The position numbers and the translations under genes are program-made. A stretch of DNA of 64,000 nucleotides, from contig CAZCLK010000002.1 in the NCBI GenBank assembly GCA_964499575.1, positions 62,001-126,000 on the forward strand, in the 5' to 3' direction. A model generated the notes under the pieces. That model saw only the letters and a list, made by a program, of their open reading frames with translations, was not told the origin of the DNA and did no database searches. This document shows, one piece after another, positions 42,655 through 50,934 of this stretch; position 1 is the stretch's first letter; every line of letters begins with the position of its first letter. Source of the DNA: JAAYCT01 sp964499575. GTDB lineage: Bacteria > Bacillota > Clostridia > Saccharofermentanales > Saccharofermentanaceae.

Positions 42655-43499
42655 ACTTCCACCTCCAAAGCAGCGATTGTCGCGTCGAGCTCGGCCATCG
42701 CCATATCATATTGCTCTTGATTCGGGGCCTTGCCGTGCCATCCGGCATCGTCCTCCATGAAGGAGACGCCCTTCCCTTTATGGGTCCTTGCGATGATCAT
42801 CGTCGGCACGCCCCGGGTTCTCTCGGCTTCGGCGACCGCAGTCTCAATCTCCGAAAAGTTATGGCCGTCGATCATGATCGTGTGCCACCCGAACGCCTTG
42901 GTCTTCGCTTCGATGGATCCGAGGCTCATGACATCGTCGGTCCTGCCGTCAATCTGAAGTCCGTTGAAATCGATAAAAGCCGTCAGATTGTCCAGTTTAT
43001 AGTGGGCAGCGGCCATCTGAGCCTCCCAAACCTGACCTTCCTGGAGCTCGCCGTCACCCATTAACGCGTAAACACGGTAGGGCGCCTGATCCAGTTTGCC
43101 CATCATCGCCATTCCGACGGCGGCGGAGATGCCCTGTCCCAGCGACCCGGTCGACATATCGACACCGGGCACGCAAGCGCGGCAGGGATGACCTTGAAGC
43201 ATTGAGCCGCACTGACGGAACTCCTTAATCTTGCAGGTGTCGAAAAATCCGCGATGCGAGAGCGCCGCGTATAGTCCGGGAGCGCAATGCCCCTTGGAAA
43301 GGACAAAGCGGTCACGATTCGGATCCTCCGGATTTCCCGGGTCTATGCGAAGCTTTTCCCCGTAGAGATACGAGAAAATATCCGCCGAGGAAAGCGAGCC
43401 GCCGGGATGCCCGGATTGGGCTGAAAACACGGCCTCAATAGCCAGTTTCCGCACATTCGCTGCGAAAAGCCTCAGTTTCTTTTCTAAAGTCTTATCCAT
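42651..43499 (-). CDS. Transketolase, N-terminal (thiamine diphosphate) subunit
   Basis: 282-residue subunit. Thiamine diphosphate motif begins GDGELQEGQVWEA and ends about 30 residues later with FIDFNGLQIDG; substrate His residues are seen in AQSGHPGGSLSSADIF and KGHCAPGLYAAL, and STGSLGQGISAAVGMAM follows. ATG at 43499 behind AAAGGGG. Starts 28 nt after alr, so probably part of a metA-nnrD-alr-transketolase transcript. Confidence 0.94.
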   Translation of the reverse strand: MDKTLEKKLRLFAANVRKLAIEAVFSAQSGHPGGSLSSADIFSYLYGEKLRIDPGNPEDPNRDRFVLSKGHCAPGLYAALSHRGFFDTCKIKEFRQCGSMLQGHPCRACVPGVDMSTGSLGQGISAAVGMAMMGKLDQAPYRVYALMGDGELQEGQVWEAQMAAAHYKLDNLTAFIDFNGLQIDGRTDDVMSLGSIEAKTKAFGWHTIMIDGHNFSEIETAVAEAERTRGVPTMIIARTHKGKGVSFMEDDAGWHGKAPNQEQYDMAMAELDATIAALEVEV

Positions 43500-43527
43500 C
43501 AGTAGTCCCCTTTCGAAACGATGTATA

Positions 43528-44712
43528 TCACCATATACAGCTGTGCATACGGATGATCTCTCCCTGACTCACATACGCCCGCGGCACCCGTTTACCGACC
43601 AGGCAGGTGATCTCGTAATTGACAGTATCCAACAAATCGGCAATTTCATCAACGGGAAGACAGAAATCTTTACCGTTTATTCTTTGCTTTCCGAAAAGAA
43701 CCGTCTCATCGCCGACCTTTACCGGGTCACCGATATCCGTCACGTCCAGCATGGACATATCCATACAAACGGTCCCGACGACCGGCACCCTTTGTCCGTG
43801 AAGAAGCGCGGACGCGCGATTGGAAAGTCTTCTGGCGTATCCGTCCGCATAGCCGATCGGGATCGTCGCGATCACGCTCCGCCGTCCGGCGCAAAATCGT
43901 CGTCCGTAGCTGATTGTTTGGCCTTCTTCGACGGACTTCACCAGAACGACCGAAGACTTCAGACTCATCGCGGGGCGCAGATCGATCGGAGTATAAGGAT
44001 CCGGACAGCCCGGCGGGATCATTCCGTAAATGATCAAACCTGCCCGGACCATGTCGAGGTGCATTTCCGGAAAGCGCAAAATCCCGGCGCTGTTACAGAT
44101 ATGTCGGGTCGGCACGCAGAATCCGCGCGTCCGGAGGATATCCAGCGCCTCCGTAAAGGCCGAAAACTGCCTTTTTGTGTATTCGTCGTCGGGCGTGTCC
44201 GCAACGGCGAAATGCGAAAATATTCCCGCAACCGAGATTCCCGGAAGCCGGGATATCGCCATGATCTGTTCAAAGGACTCTTCGGACGGCAAAAATCCGA
44301 CCCGGTTCATACCGGTGTCGATCTTAATGTGGATTGGTACGGTCTTTCCTTCCGCAGTCGCCCGCTCCGAGAGGGCGCGCGCAAAATCCAGGGAAAAAAC
44401 GGTTTGCTCCAAGCCCTCCTCAACGATCTCCGGGATCCTCCGGATGTCGGTCTGACCGAGTGTCAGGATCGGCGCGGTGATTCCGCTTCGGCGAAGTTCC
44501 GCCGCTTCGTCAACCATGGAGACCGCAAGGCGGCTCGCACCGTTTTCGAGAAGCAGTTCAGCAACCTGAATAGCGCCGTGCCCGTAAGCATCGGCCTTGA
44601 CAACCGCCGCGATCTCGCAACCGGGGGCGGTGATTCTTCTGATTTCGCGCATATTGTGCGCAAGCGCGTCCATATCGATTTCCGCCCAAGAGCGGCTCGG
44701 GAAATTCAGCAT
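43528..44712 (-). CDS. alr: Alanine racemase
   Basis: Provides D-alanine for peptidoglycan. PLP lysine in AVVKADAYGHGAIQ, GMNRVGFLPSEE, SYGRRFCAGRRSVIATIPIG ending in YADGYARRL, and the second-base Tyr region VGTVCMDMSMLDVT. 394 residues. ATG at 44712 has AAGGAG at 7 nt; the frame open to 44742 overlaps the nnrD end and is not used. Follows nnrD by 20 nt, a common neighbour pair. Confidence 0.96.
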   Translation of the reverse strand: MLNFPSRSWAEIDMDALAHNMREIRRITAPGCEIAAVVKADAYGHGAIQVAELLLENGASRLAVSMVDEAAELRRSGITAPILTLGQTDIRRIPEIVEEGLEQTVFSLDFARALSERATAEGKTVPIHIKIDTGMNRVGFLPSEESFEQIMAISRLPGISVAGIFSHFAVADTPDDEYTKRQFSAFTEALDILRTRGFCVPTRHICNSAGILRFPEMHLDMVRAGLIIYGMIPPGCPDPYTPIDLRPAMSLKSSVVLVKSVEEGQTISYGRRFCAGRRSVIATIPIGYADGYARRLSNRASALLHGQRVPVVGTVCMDMSMLDVTDIGDPVKVGDETVLFGKQRINGKDFCLPVDEIADLLDTVNYEITCLVGKRVPRAYVSQGEIIRMHSCIW

Positions 44713-44732
44713 AGTTGCTCCTTGTTTAAAGA

Positions 44733-45647
44733 CTAATACCAACCGCAGTCGCGGAATGCCCCGGACAACCCGTCGAGCAGGTCCGTCGGCTGCATATACC
44801 GTCGGCCCAGACGTTCGGCGGTAATGTCCCCGCTCAATCCGTGGAAGTACACGCCCGCAACGGCGGCGGTTTCCGGATCAATCCTCTGCGCCATGAATCC
44901 GCCGATCAGGCCGGCCAGCACATCGCCGGATCCGCCCTTGGCGAGTCCGTCGTTTCCGACCGTATTAATATACCACAGACCATCCGGTGTAAAAATGGCG
45001 GTTTGATGCCCTTTGAGCACGAGAATGACGCCGTACTCGGAGGCAAACCATCCGGGTATCCGGACCCGGTCCGATTTGTCCCACTCGGGCATAATCCTCG
45101 AAAACTCTCCGGGGTGCGGAGTCAGAACAGGTGCCGGCAAACCCGAAACTTTTCGATTCAGAAGGGCGCTCATAACCGGCTCGCGGTGTTTTTGCATCAT
45201 GCTGATCGCACCGGCATCCAGCAAGAGACGCGGTGTATTTTCGATCAACGCCATAAGTTCGGGGGTCACATCTTCCGTGTCCGGATCCAGCCCCGGGCCG
45301 AAGACGACGGCATCCGCCTCAGCGGCGATGCTTTTCAATCGGGTGACTGCGTCCCCGGCTGTCTCCGGGCGAACGGAAAAAACCGCCTGAGGACAAGCGT
45401 TCAGCATCGGCTCCAAAAGATCTCTTTCGGAGTAAACTCGAACCAGACCGGTTCCGCTTCGGAGACCCGCTTTACAGCACATAACGGCCGCACCGCCCAT
45501 TCCGGGGGATCCGGCGCAAATCAAGAGGGTTCCGAACGTTCCCTTATGTCCGTCCGCCGGTCGAAAAGGAGCAAGCCCCGACACGAGAGCGGAATTTATG
45601 CTCCTGGGAGCACCTTGTCCGGGTTTCATCGGCAATTCACTGTTCAT
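44733..45647 (-). CDS. nnrD: ADP-dependent NAD(P)H-hydrate dehydratase
   Basis: Repairs hydrated NADH and NADPH. 304-residue ribokinase-like domain: GTLLICAGSPGMGGAAVMCC, LTPHPGEFSRI, and the nucleotide motif VGNDGLAKGGSGDVLAGLIG. The NnrE epimerase half that is often fused at the N-terminus is absent. Its ATG lies within the last codons of metA (11-nt overlap), so expression is coupled to methionine synthesis. Confidence 0.92.
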   Translation of the reverse strand: MNSELPMKPGQGAPRSINSALVSGLAPFRPADGHKGTFGTLLICAGSPGMGGAAVMCCKAGLRSGTGLVRVYSERDLLEPMLNACPQAVFSVRPETAGDAVTRLKSIAAEADAVVFGPGLDPDTEDVTPELMALIENTPRLLLDAGAISMMQKHREPVMSALLNRKVSGLPAPVLTPHPGEFSRIMPEWDKSDRVRIPGWFASEYGVILVLKGHQTAIFTPDGLWYINTVGNDGLAKGGSGDVLAGLIGGFMAQRIDPETAAVAGVYFHGLSGDITAERLGRRYMQPTDLLDGLSGAFRDCGWY

Positions 45648-46602
45648 TTTCCTGCCTCCCCGATTTCAGGTCGGAAATAGTATTCGGTAAAGTGGACAGG
45701 TCAAAAGGAGTCTCCTGATAAACATAATAATTCAGCCAATTCGTAAAAAGCAGGGTCGCGCTGGATCTCCACCGCATCACGGGATCCCGGGTCGGATCGT
45801 CGTCCGGAAAATAATTCTTCGGCATATCGATCGGAAGACCTTTACTCAAATCTCTCAAATATTCATCTCTCAGCGTCCCGATGTCATACTCGGAATGTCC
45901 CGTAATAAATATTTGTCGTCCGTGCAAGTCCGATACCGCGTATACACCGCATTCCTGAGACTCCGACAAGATCCGGAGATCTTTATGCGAGATGAGATCC
46001 TCCCGCCGGATTTCGGTATGTCTCGAATGAGGAATGTAGAAAACATCGTCAAAGCCCCTGAAAAGTTTGACCGGTCGTGTATAGGTCATACAGTGCGGGA
46101 AAATGCCGAACACCTTCTTGGGAATATCATACTTCGGAACACCGAAATGGTAATACAACCCGGCTTGAGCGCCCCAGCAAATGTGCAAGGTGGAATAGAC
46201 GTGGGACTTGCTCCACTCCATGATCCCGACCAGTTCCGGCCAGTAAGCGACCTCTTCAAACGGCATGTGTTCGACCGGCGCTCCCGTGATGATCATCCCG
46301 TCGTAGAAGCGGTCCCGGATCGCGTCAAAGGTCTCGTAGAATTTCAGCAAATGCTCGACGGCGGTATTTTTCGGCATATAGGAAGACGTATACATCAGAT
46401 CGACGTCGATCTGAAGCGGAGAGTTCGACAGAGCCCGAAGAAGCTGTGTTTCGGTCGCGATTTTATTGGGCATGAGATTGAGGATCAAGATGCGGATCGG
46501 CCGGATATCCTGACGAAACGCCCGATCCTCGGGCATCACGAATATATGCTCGCGCTCGAGCACTTCGGTGGCCGGAAGATTATTCTGTATACGTATCGGC
46601 AT
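45637..46602 (-). CDS. metAA: Homoserine O-acetyltransferase (MetA type)
   Basis: Activates homoserine for methionine synthesis. 321 residues from MPIRIQNNLPATEVLERE. Catalytic Cys142 lies in LHICWGAQAGLYYHFGV and the His/Glu pair in ITGHSEYD (236-238). Residue 111 is Glu (GAPVEHM), which in characterised MetA enzymes marks acetyl-CoA rather than succinyl-CoA use. The ATG at 46602 has AAAGGGGTG about 11 nt upstream; the frame open to 46626 is not favoured. A near-consensus promoter lies directly upstream. Confidence 0.94.
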   Translation of the reverse strand: MPIRIQNNLPATEVLEREHIFVMPEDRAFRQDIRPIRILILNLMPNKIATETQLLRALSNSPLQIDVDLMYTSSYMPKNTAVEHLLKFYETFDAIRDRFYDGMIITGAPVEHMPFEEVAYWPELVGIMEWSKSHVYSTLHICWGAQAGLYYHFGVPKYDIPKKVFGIFPHCMTYTRPVKLFRGFDDVFYIPHSRHTEIRREDLISHKDLRILSESQECGVYAVSDLHGRQIFITGHSEYDIGTLRDEYLRDLSKGLPIDMPKNYFPDDDPTRDPVMRWRSSATLLFTNWLNYYVYQETPFDLSTLPNTISDLKSGRQENEQ

Positions 46603-46630
46603 ATTGGTACGACACCCCTTTCTCAATCTG

Positions 46631-46658
46631 ATTATGCGAGTCTGCGCAAAGATGTCAA
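46631..46658 (-). promoter_or_regulatory. Strong sigma-A promoter of metA
   Basis: Minus-strand TTGACA (46653-46658), a 16-nt spacer and CATAAT (46631-46636). The -35 box is perfect and the -10 differs at one base. The predicted start gives a leader of only about 20-25 nt, so no riboswitch can fit between promoter and gene. Confidence 0.8.
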
Positions 46659-46747
46659 GAAGCCGGGTATTATTTGAACGAACCGGAGAAGCGGGTCCGA
46701 ATGATGCGCATCCCCCTGTCCCGGCACGGCGGGAGAAAAGCGGCCGT

Positions 46748-47761
46748 TTACAGTTCTCCGATAAATTCCTGAAGAATCGAGTGATCCGGAACGATCCCCG
46801 GATCCACCTCCGGGATCATTCCCAGATTCCGGATTAATTCCTCGGCTCGGTCGATCGCCCTTTTAAGGTCGGCAAATGCTTTCCTCGGGACGGTGCGCTC
46901 CATAAAGACCGACGGAGCGATCGTCCCTTCCCTGTACTGATTCAAAGCGTCCAGGATGTCCGCCGCCGCAACGGGCGCGATGACGAGCGCCTCGTACGCG
47001 AGAATCGTGTTTATATAAAAATCCGCCTTGCGCAAGTATTCGTCAAAATAAAGCTTTTCGGAGCCCGAGATCATCGGCCAGTAGTCAATGGTCGCGAGCG
47101 CGTGCGCGCCCCGGTGACGCCGGTCCCGGACCACTCTTCGCAATAAACGAAAATCGTCGCTTCGGAAAATCGTCTTGTCCGAAACGATCGCTCCGTGCGG
47201 CATCAGAAACACGCCGATCCATTCTTCGCGCGGCAGAATTCCGGCGATATCCTCCGCCAGCCCGTGCAGCCCCTCGACGAGTACGATACCGTCCCGTCCT
47301 AGGGAAAACGCGGATTCGGGCGATCCCATCTCCCTTTGTCGCGTCTTAAAATTGAAGTGCGGGATCAGTGCCGGCCGGTTTTGGAGCAAATCGCGAATAT
47401 TTTCGCCCGCCATCACGGTATCGAGTGTGTAGATCGACTCGTAATCCGGACGACCGTCCTCGTCGAAAACAGGGCGGATGACATCATAATAGTTGTCCAG
47501 AGAAAGACGGCAAGCGTTCCGGCCCAGTCCTCTCAGACCGGATGCCAAGCGCTCGGTAAACGTCGTTTTCCCCGATGAAGTCGGCCCGGAAATGAATACC
47601 GCACGCGTGCGCGGGTGCTCCGCGATGTGGTTGACGATGTTTTCGGTCATCGTCACAAAGTTTTCTTCCGCTTCACGGATAAATAAAGGGAGCTTATTGA
47701 CTCCCATTTGCATCTCCAGATCCTGCGTTGATAAAATGAGTCTTGAGGAAAGTTCAGCCAC
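46748..47761 (-). CDS. Uridine kinase-like P-loop nucleoside kinase
   Basis: 337-residue member of the phosphoribulokinase/uridine kinase family. Walker A GPTSSGKTTFTERL at about 59, SLDNYYDVIRP with the catalytic Asp, FNFKTRQRE, and VLVEGLHGL for Walker B; RRVVRDRRHRGAHALATI is the lid. The N-terminal 45 residues resemble the linker seen when these kinases are fused to a TGS domain, but no TGS domain is present. GTG start at 47761 with AAGGAGG at 6 nt. Uridine or another nucleoside is the likely substrate. Confidence 0.85.
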   Translation of the reverse strand: MAELSSRLILSTQDLEMQMGVNKLPLFIREAEENFVTMTENIVNHIAEHPRTRAVFISGPTSSGKTTFTERLASGLRGLGRNACRLSLDNYYDVIRPVFDEDGRPDYESIYTLDTVMAGENIRDLLQNRPALIPHFNFKTRQREMGSPESAFSLGRDGIVLVEGLHGLAEDIAGILPREEWIGVFLMPHGAIVSDKTIFRSDDFRLLRRVVRDRRHRGAHALATIDYWPMISGSEKLYFDEYLRKADFYINTILAYEALVIAPVAAADILDALNQYREGTIAPSVFMERTVPRKAFADLKRAIDRAEELIRNLGMIPEVDPGIVPDHSILQEFIGEL

Positions 47762-47772
47762 GGGCGTCCTCC

Positions 47773-48375
47773 TTACCGGTCGATATGGTCGGCCAGAATG
47801 AACTTGGCGATGATTTTATCATAACCGAGTTGAAGCATACGGACGATGAAGAAGATCAACCCCGGGATAACAAGCGCCAGGACGACTGCTGCCAGGAAAA
47901 TAAAAACGATATATACCCCTCCGCTGATTACCCCGAGTACTGTGGCAAAAGTGCCTGCGGCCTCCGCGTAACGAAGCGTATGCGCTTCAAGCGTGCTGTT
48001 CAGATAGTCGATCAGCGTATCTTTGAGTTCTCCGGGAGCCAGCGTCAACTTCGGCCGCACCCAGGAAATCATGATCAGCATTAAAAGAGCCTGCTTGAGC
48101 GCCTGAACGAGAAGGATCGGAATTTTCGCCCATATCGGAAATCTGTAATAGCGAAAACAAATAAAGGGGCACGCGACGAAGAGGATCATAAAAAAAACAA
48201 GTTTGGTCGTGAAACTCCCGGTGATCAGAGCTGAAAACTGACCCGTTACGTAATTGAGAAGTATAATGGCATTGATGAATATACCGTATAATATCAGGGA
48301 ACCGATATGGCGTCTGTTTCCAAAATCAGTGTCGCTCCACTGAACTCCTAAAAACAGGCCTTCCAGATAATCCAC
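47773..48375 (-). CDS. Membrane protein of unknown function
   Basis: 200 residues with about five hydrophobic helices (near 24-44, 56-76, 82-104, 140-158, 160-181) and polar ends; I do not recognise a family. A non-membrane loop lies at about 107-138. It ends 11 nt before the uridine-kinase-like gene, so the two are likely cotranscribed. No catalytic motif is visible. Confidence 0.75.
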   Translation of the reverse strand: MDYLEGLFLGVQWSDTDFGNRRHIGSLILYGIFINAIILLNYVTGQFSALITGSFTTKLVFFMILFVACPFICFRYYRFPIWAKIPILLVQALKQALLMLIMISWVRPKLTLAPGELKDTLIDYLNSTLEAHTLRYAEAAGTFATVLGVISGGVYIVFIFLAAVVLALVIPGLIFFIVRMLQLGYDKIIAKFILADHIDR

Positions 48376-48471
48376 TCATCCATCCTCCCAACCAGAAATT
48401 ATCCATAATTGTAACAGAAATGAATGAGACTTAAAACTCGGGACCTGCGATCCCGCTTTTCATGAAACACT

Positions 48472-48861
48472 TCATCTCAAACGAAAAGGAACCCGTGCCG
48501 CGCACTCGATCAAATCGCGGAATTCGCGCCACTGCGACGGATAGCTCTTCGATCCGGTGCTCCGGAAAATCGTCCCGTCATTGAACGTCACGCTGACCGT
48601 CCACTGTTCCGGCGCCGCGGATCCGGCCAGGACGGGCTCGGGGTAATTCGCATTCCAGGATAAAATCCCTGTTTGTTCAATCTGGTCGTACATTTTCGCG
48701 ACACATTCGGGCGTCAGGGACCGAAGAAAATTATTATTCCATTGGAGGCTGTCATTCCACGCAATCAGTTTCCGATCCAGATAAACGGTCGCGCGAAGGC
48801 AGGCTTTTCGATAACCGAAAATCTCCGCTTCAATCCGAATAATATCCGAATAGTCTCTCAT
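48472..48861 (-). CDS. Small soluble protein of unknown function
   Basis: 129 residues, no signal peptide or membrane helix. Features: two Trp-rich strands near WNDSLQWNNNF, ILSWNANYPEPVLAGS, and a hydrophilic beta-rich half with WTVSVTFNDGTIFRSTGS then YPSQWREFRDLIE. The ending resembles uncharacterised Firmicutes proteins with a G-x-x-x-YP-x-x-W motif, but I cannot assign a family. Lies between the propeller gene (52 nt upstream) and the membrane protein (96 nt downstream), same strand. Confidence 0.7.
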   Translation of the reverse strand: MRDYSDIIRIEAEIFGYRKACLRATVYLDRKLIAWNDSLQWNNNFLRSLTPECVAKMYDQIEQTGILSWNANYPEPVLAGSAAPEQWTVSVTFNDGTIFRSTGSKSYPSQWREFRDLIECAARVPFRLR

Positions 48862-48913
48862 TCTGCCCGACGCCCTCCGGCTTATGATCTCCTGACAACT
48901 CTTCCGTTAACGT

Positions 48914-50794
48914 TTATTGGATGCGAATCCCGAAGATCGAGCTCGATCTGGATCCGATAATAATCATATTGCCGAATACGATCGGAGAGGACTCCATGTT
49001 CGAACCGGTTGTAATCTCATTCGCGGAGCCCTTGTTGATGATCGTTTGCAAGTAAGTGATACGTTCGCCGTTCTGTCCGTTGACCAGATGCACCTGTCCC
49101 AAGCTGTCACACATTACGATGTACGCATTTCCGTCCGCATCGTAACAGTCGACCGGCGAACTCCACGAGTACATATTCATCTCATACGCCCAGACCTGCT
49201 CACCGGTCAATTTGTTGTACGCGACCAGACGGTTTCCGCTTCCGAGGCCCTTCGTCTGACAATACGAAAAAATGACCAGATCGGAAATATTCTTCTTGCC
49301 GATAATCGGTGTTCCGAGCATCCCGCCGTTGATATCGCCGTTAGGATCGCTCTCATTGTGGGTCCAGCAGGATTGGGATGTCTGCCACACCTCTTCACCG
49401 GTCATTGCGTCAATTTTGTACGTGTAAGAGGCGCCCATATAGTCGAGTTCGCTCTTCTGCCAGTCGACCTCCGTGCCGATATAAAGGTACACTCTTCCGT
49501 TATCCTCTTCGAGCACCGAAGTAACGTCCGAATCGTCCCTCAGGTTCTTGACCCAAACCATCAGGAACGTATTCAGATCCAAACAACAGAGGTTTCCGGA
49601 ATTATCCGAAAAATAACCGTAATGGTCGTAAACGGCAAGCGAGCTCTCGATGCCGTAGGAGACGCCCGACAGATTGTTCGCGAGGTAACGGTAAACGACG
49701 GTTTCCGGGGCGACGGTGATCCTTCCGGATTCCTTTTCGAAAAAGGAATTCAACTTCAATGAATAGATTAAACCGTTTTCGCTCGGGTAGATGAGCGTAT
49801 CCGTTTCGGCGTTGATAATCGGAGAAGAATCGCTGCCGTACCAGTTGCGCGGGGCACGCGAATCCTTGCAGGTCTGGAAATGCAGTAGCGTCCCGTCGAT
49901 CAGGCTGTAGATACGGAAGCCCATCTTCTTCTCCGCTTCGTTGTCCAGCCCCTGTCCGACATAAATCAACGGATAGCCGCGCGGATCGATTGACGGAGTG
50001 CCCTTGACCGACGCTCCGATGACGATCGGATCGCGTGTCGGCATCCCGTCGTCGATGTCGAAAAAGTGGATCTTCCCGTCGAGAGCGGCTTGAATTACCT
50101 CCGTCAATCCCTGTTTCAGGCGCTTATCGGGATACATGTTCATCTTTTGTTGCAGTTCGTAATCCCACTGCACGGCAAGGGGTTGGCCGGTCCATGCGGT
50201 ACCGCCCCACCCGCTCATGGCGCCGAGTCTGTTGTACTCCCATACCTGTTCCAGCGTGCCCTCTTCGACGGTCACCGTTCCCCAGGAGGCACAGTTTCGA
50301 AAATTATTGCCGCGGAATGTCAGAATACCGGGGACGGTCTGATAATTCAAAGGATCGGTAAAACGGACCGACGGATCCCTTACATATTGCGAGATCTCGG
50401 AATCGCCGGAAAACACGATCTGGGTGTTGATTTTAGAAGAAGGAATCAGTTCCGACGACGGTTGACCGATGACCGCTTTCATTTGCGCAGTAGCCGGATA
50501 CAGGACCGGGTTGTGATACGGCATCTTCTCCGCTACCGGCGGAGGGGTCGGCGTCGCGATGCTGATGCCGCCCGATATAGTCGTTTCGCTTTCTGAAGTG
50601 TCGGATCCGGGCCGTGACGTTTGCAACCCTGTCTCTTTCGGATTCTTTGTAATCAGTGTGGATATGACCAATACCGCGACGGCGACAAGAAGGACCGCGG
50701 TCAGTCCGATCATGAATCGAAGCGCATAATCCGGCTTTCTCTTGCGTGTGCGATGAAACTGATTGTCATACCGGACATACGGGGCTCTTCTCAT
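48914..50794 (-). CDS. Membrane-anchored PQQ-type beta-propeller protein
   Basis: About 626 residues. One membrane anchor near residues 26-48, a Ser/Thr/Pro-rich linker (about 52-90), then an extracellular domain with repeated propeller blades: VWEYNRLGAMSGWGGTAWTG, GTPSIDPRGYPLIYVGQG, DSSPIINAETDTLIYPSENG, TYKIDAMTGEEVWQTS, LVAYNKLTGEQVWAYEMN and SSPIVFGNMIIIGSRSSSIF. Blades of the form TGEEVW are typical of PQQ-like WD-type folds used for binding, not necessarily PQQ. Start is ATG 50794 with GGAGG at 7 nt rather than a TTG at 50800. Function unknown; a surface scaffold or binding role is plausible. Confidence 0.85.
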   Translation of the reverse strand: MRRAPYVRYDNQFHRTRKRKPDYALRFMIGLTAVLLVAVAVLVISTLITKNPKETGLQTSRPGSDTSESETTISGGISIATPTPPPVAEKMPYHNPVLYPATAQMKAVIGQPSSELIPSSKINTQIVFSGDSEISQYVRDPSVRFTDPLNYQTVPGILTFRGNNFRNCASWGTVTVEEGTLEQVWEYNRLGAMSGWGGTAWTGQPLAVQWDYELQQKMNMYPDKRLKQGLTEVIQAALDGKIHFFDIDDGMPTRDPIVIGASVKGTPSIDPRGYPLIYVGQGLDNEAEKKMGFRIYSLIDGTLLHFQTCKDSRAPRNWYGSDSSPIINAETDTLIYPSENGLIYSLKLNSFFEKESGRITVAPETVVYRYLANNLSGVSYGIESSLAVYDHYGYFSDNSGNLCCLDLNTFLMVWVKNLRDDSDVTSVLEEDNGRVYLYIGTEVDWQKSELDYMGASYTYKIDAMTGEEVWQTSQSCWTHNESDPNGDINGGMLGTPIIGKKNISDLVIFSYCQTKGLGSGNRLVAYNKLTGEQVWAYEMNMYSWSSPVDCYDADGNAYIVMCDSLGQVHLVNGQNGERITYLQTIINKGSANEITTGSNMESSPIVFGNMIIIGSRSSSIFGIRIQ

Positions 50795-50934
50795 AGTCAA
50801 TCCTCCGGCGAAGTAAACATACCGCGTTTATACTATCACATGAGACCGATAATCTCCAGATTGAATTGACAAGGTCAGTCGGAAGACGGTTCAATCATGT
50901 GTTTTTCATGCGTTTCCATTCTTTCAAAACCCGG

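Noticed and set aside
41698..43499. Transketolase broken by a frameshift
   Set aside because: The two halves overlap cleanly by ATGA, each has complete domains and the second has its own start; this is the known split-subunit form.
44733..45647. nnrD as a truncated NnrE-NnrD fusion
   Set aside because: The stand-alone dehydratase domain is complete and has a coupled start; free NnrD proteins occur in Firmicutes.
46603..46747. A SAM riboswitch or T-box upstream of metA
   Set aside because: The gap is 145 nt and the strong promoter leaves a leader of about 20-25 nt, too short for either; no conserved riboswitch core was seen.
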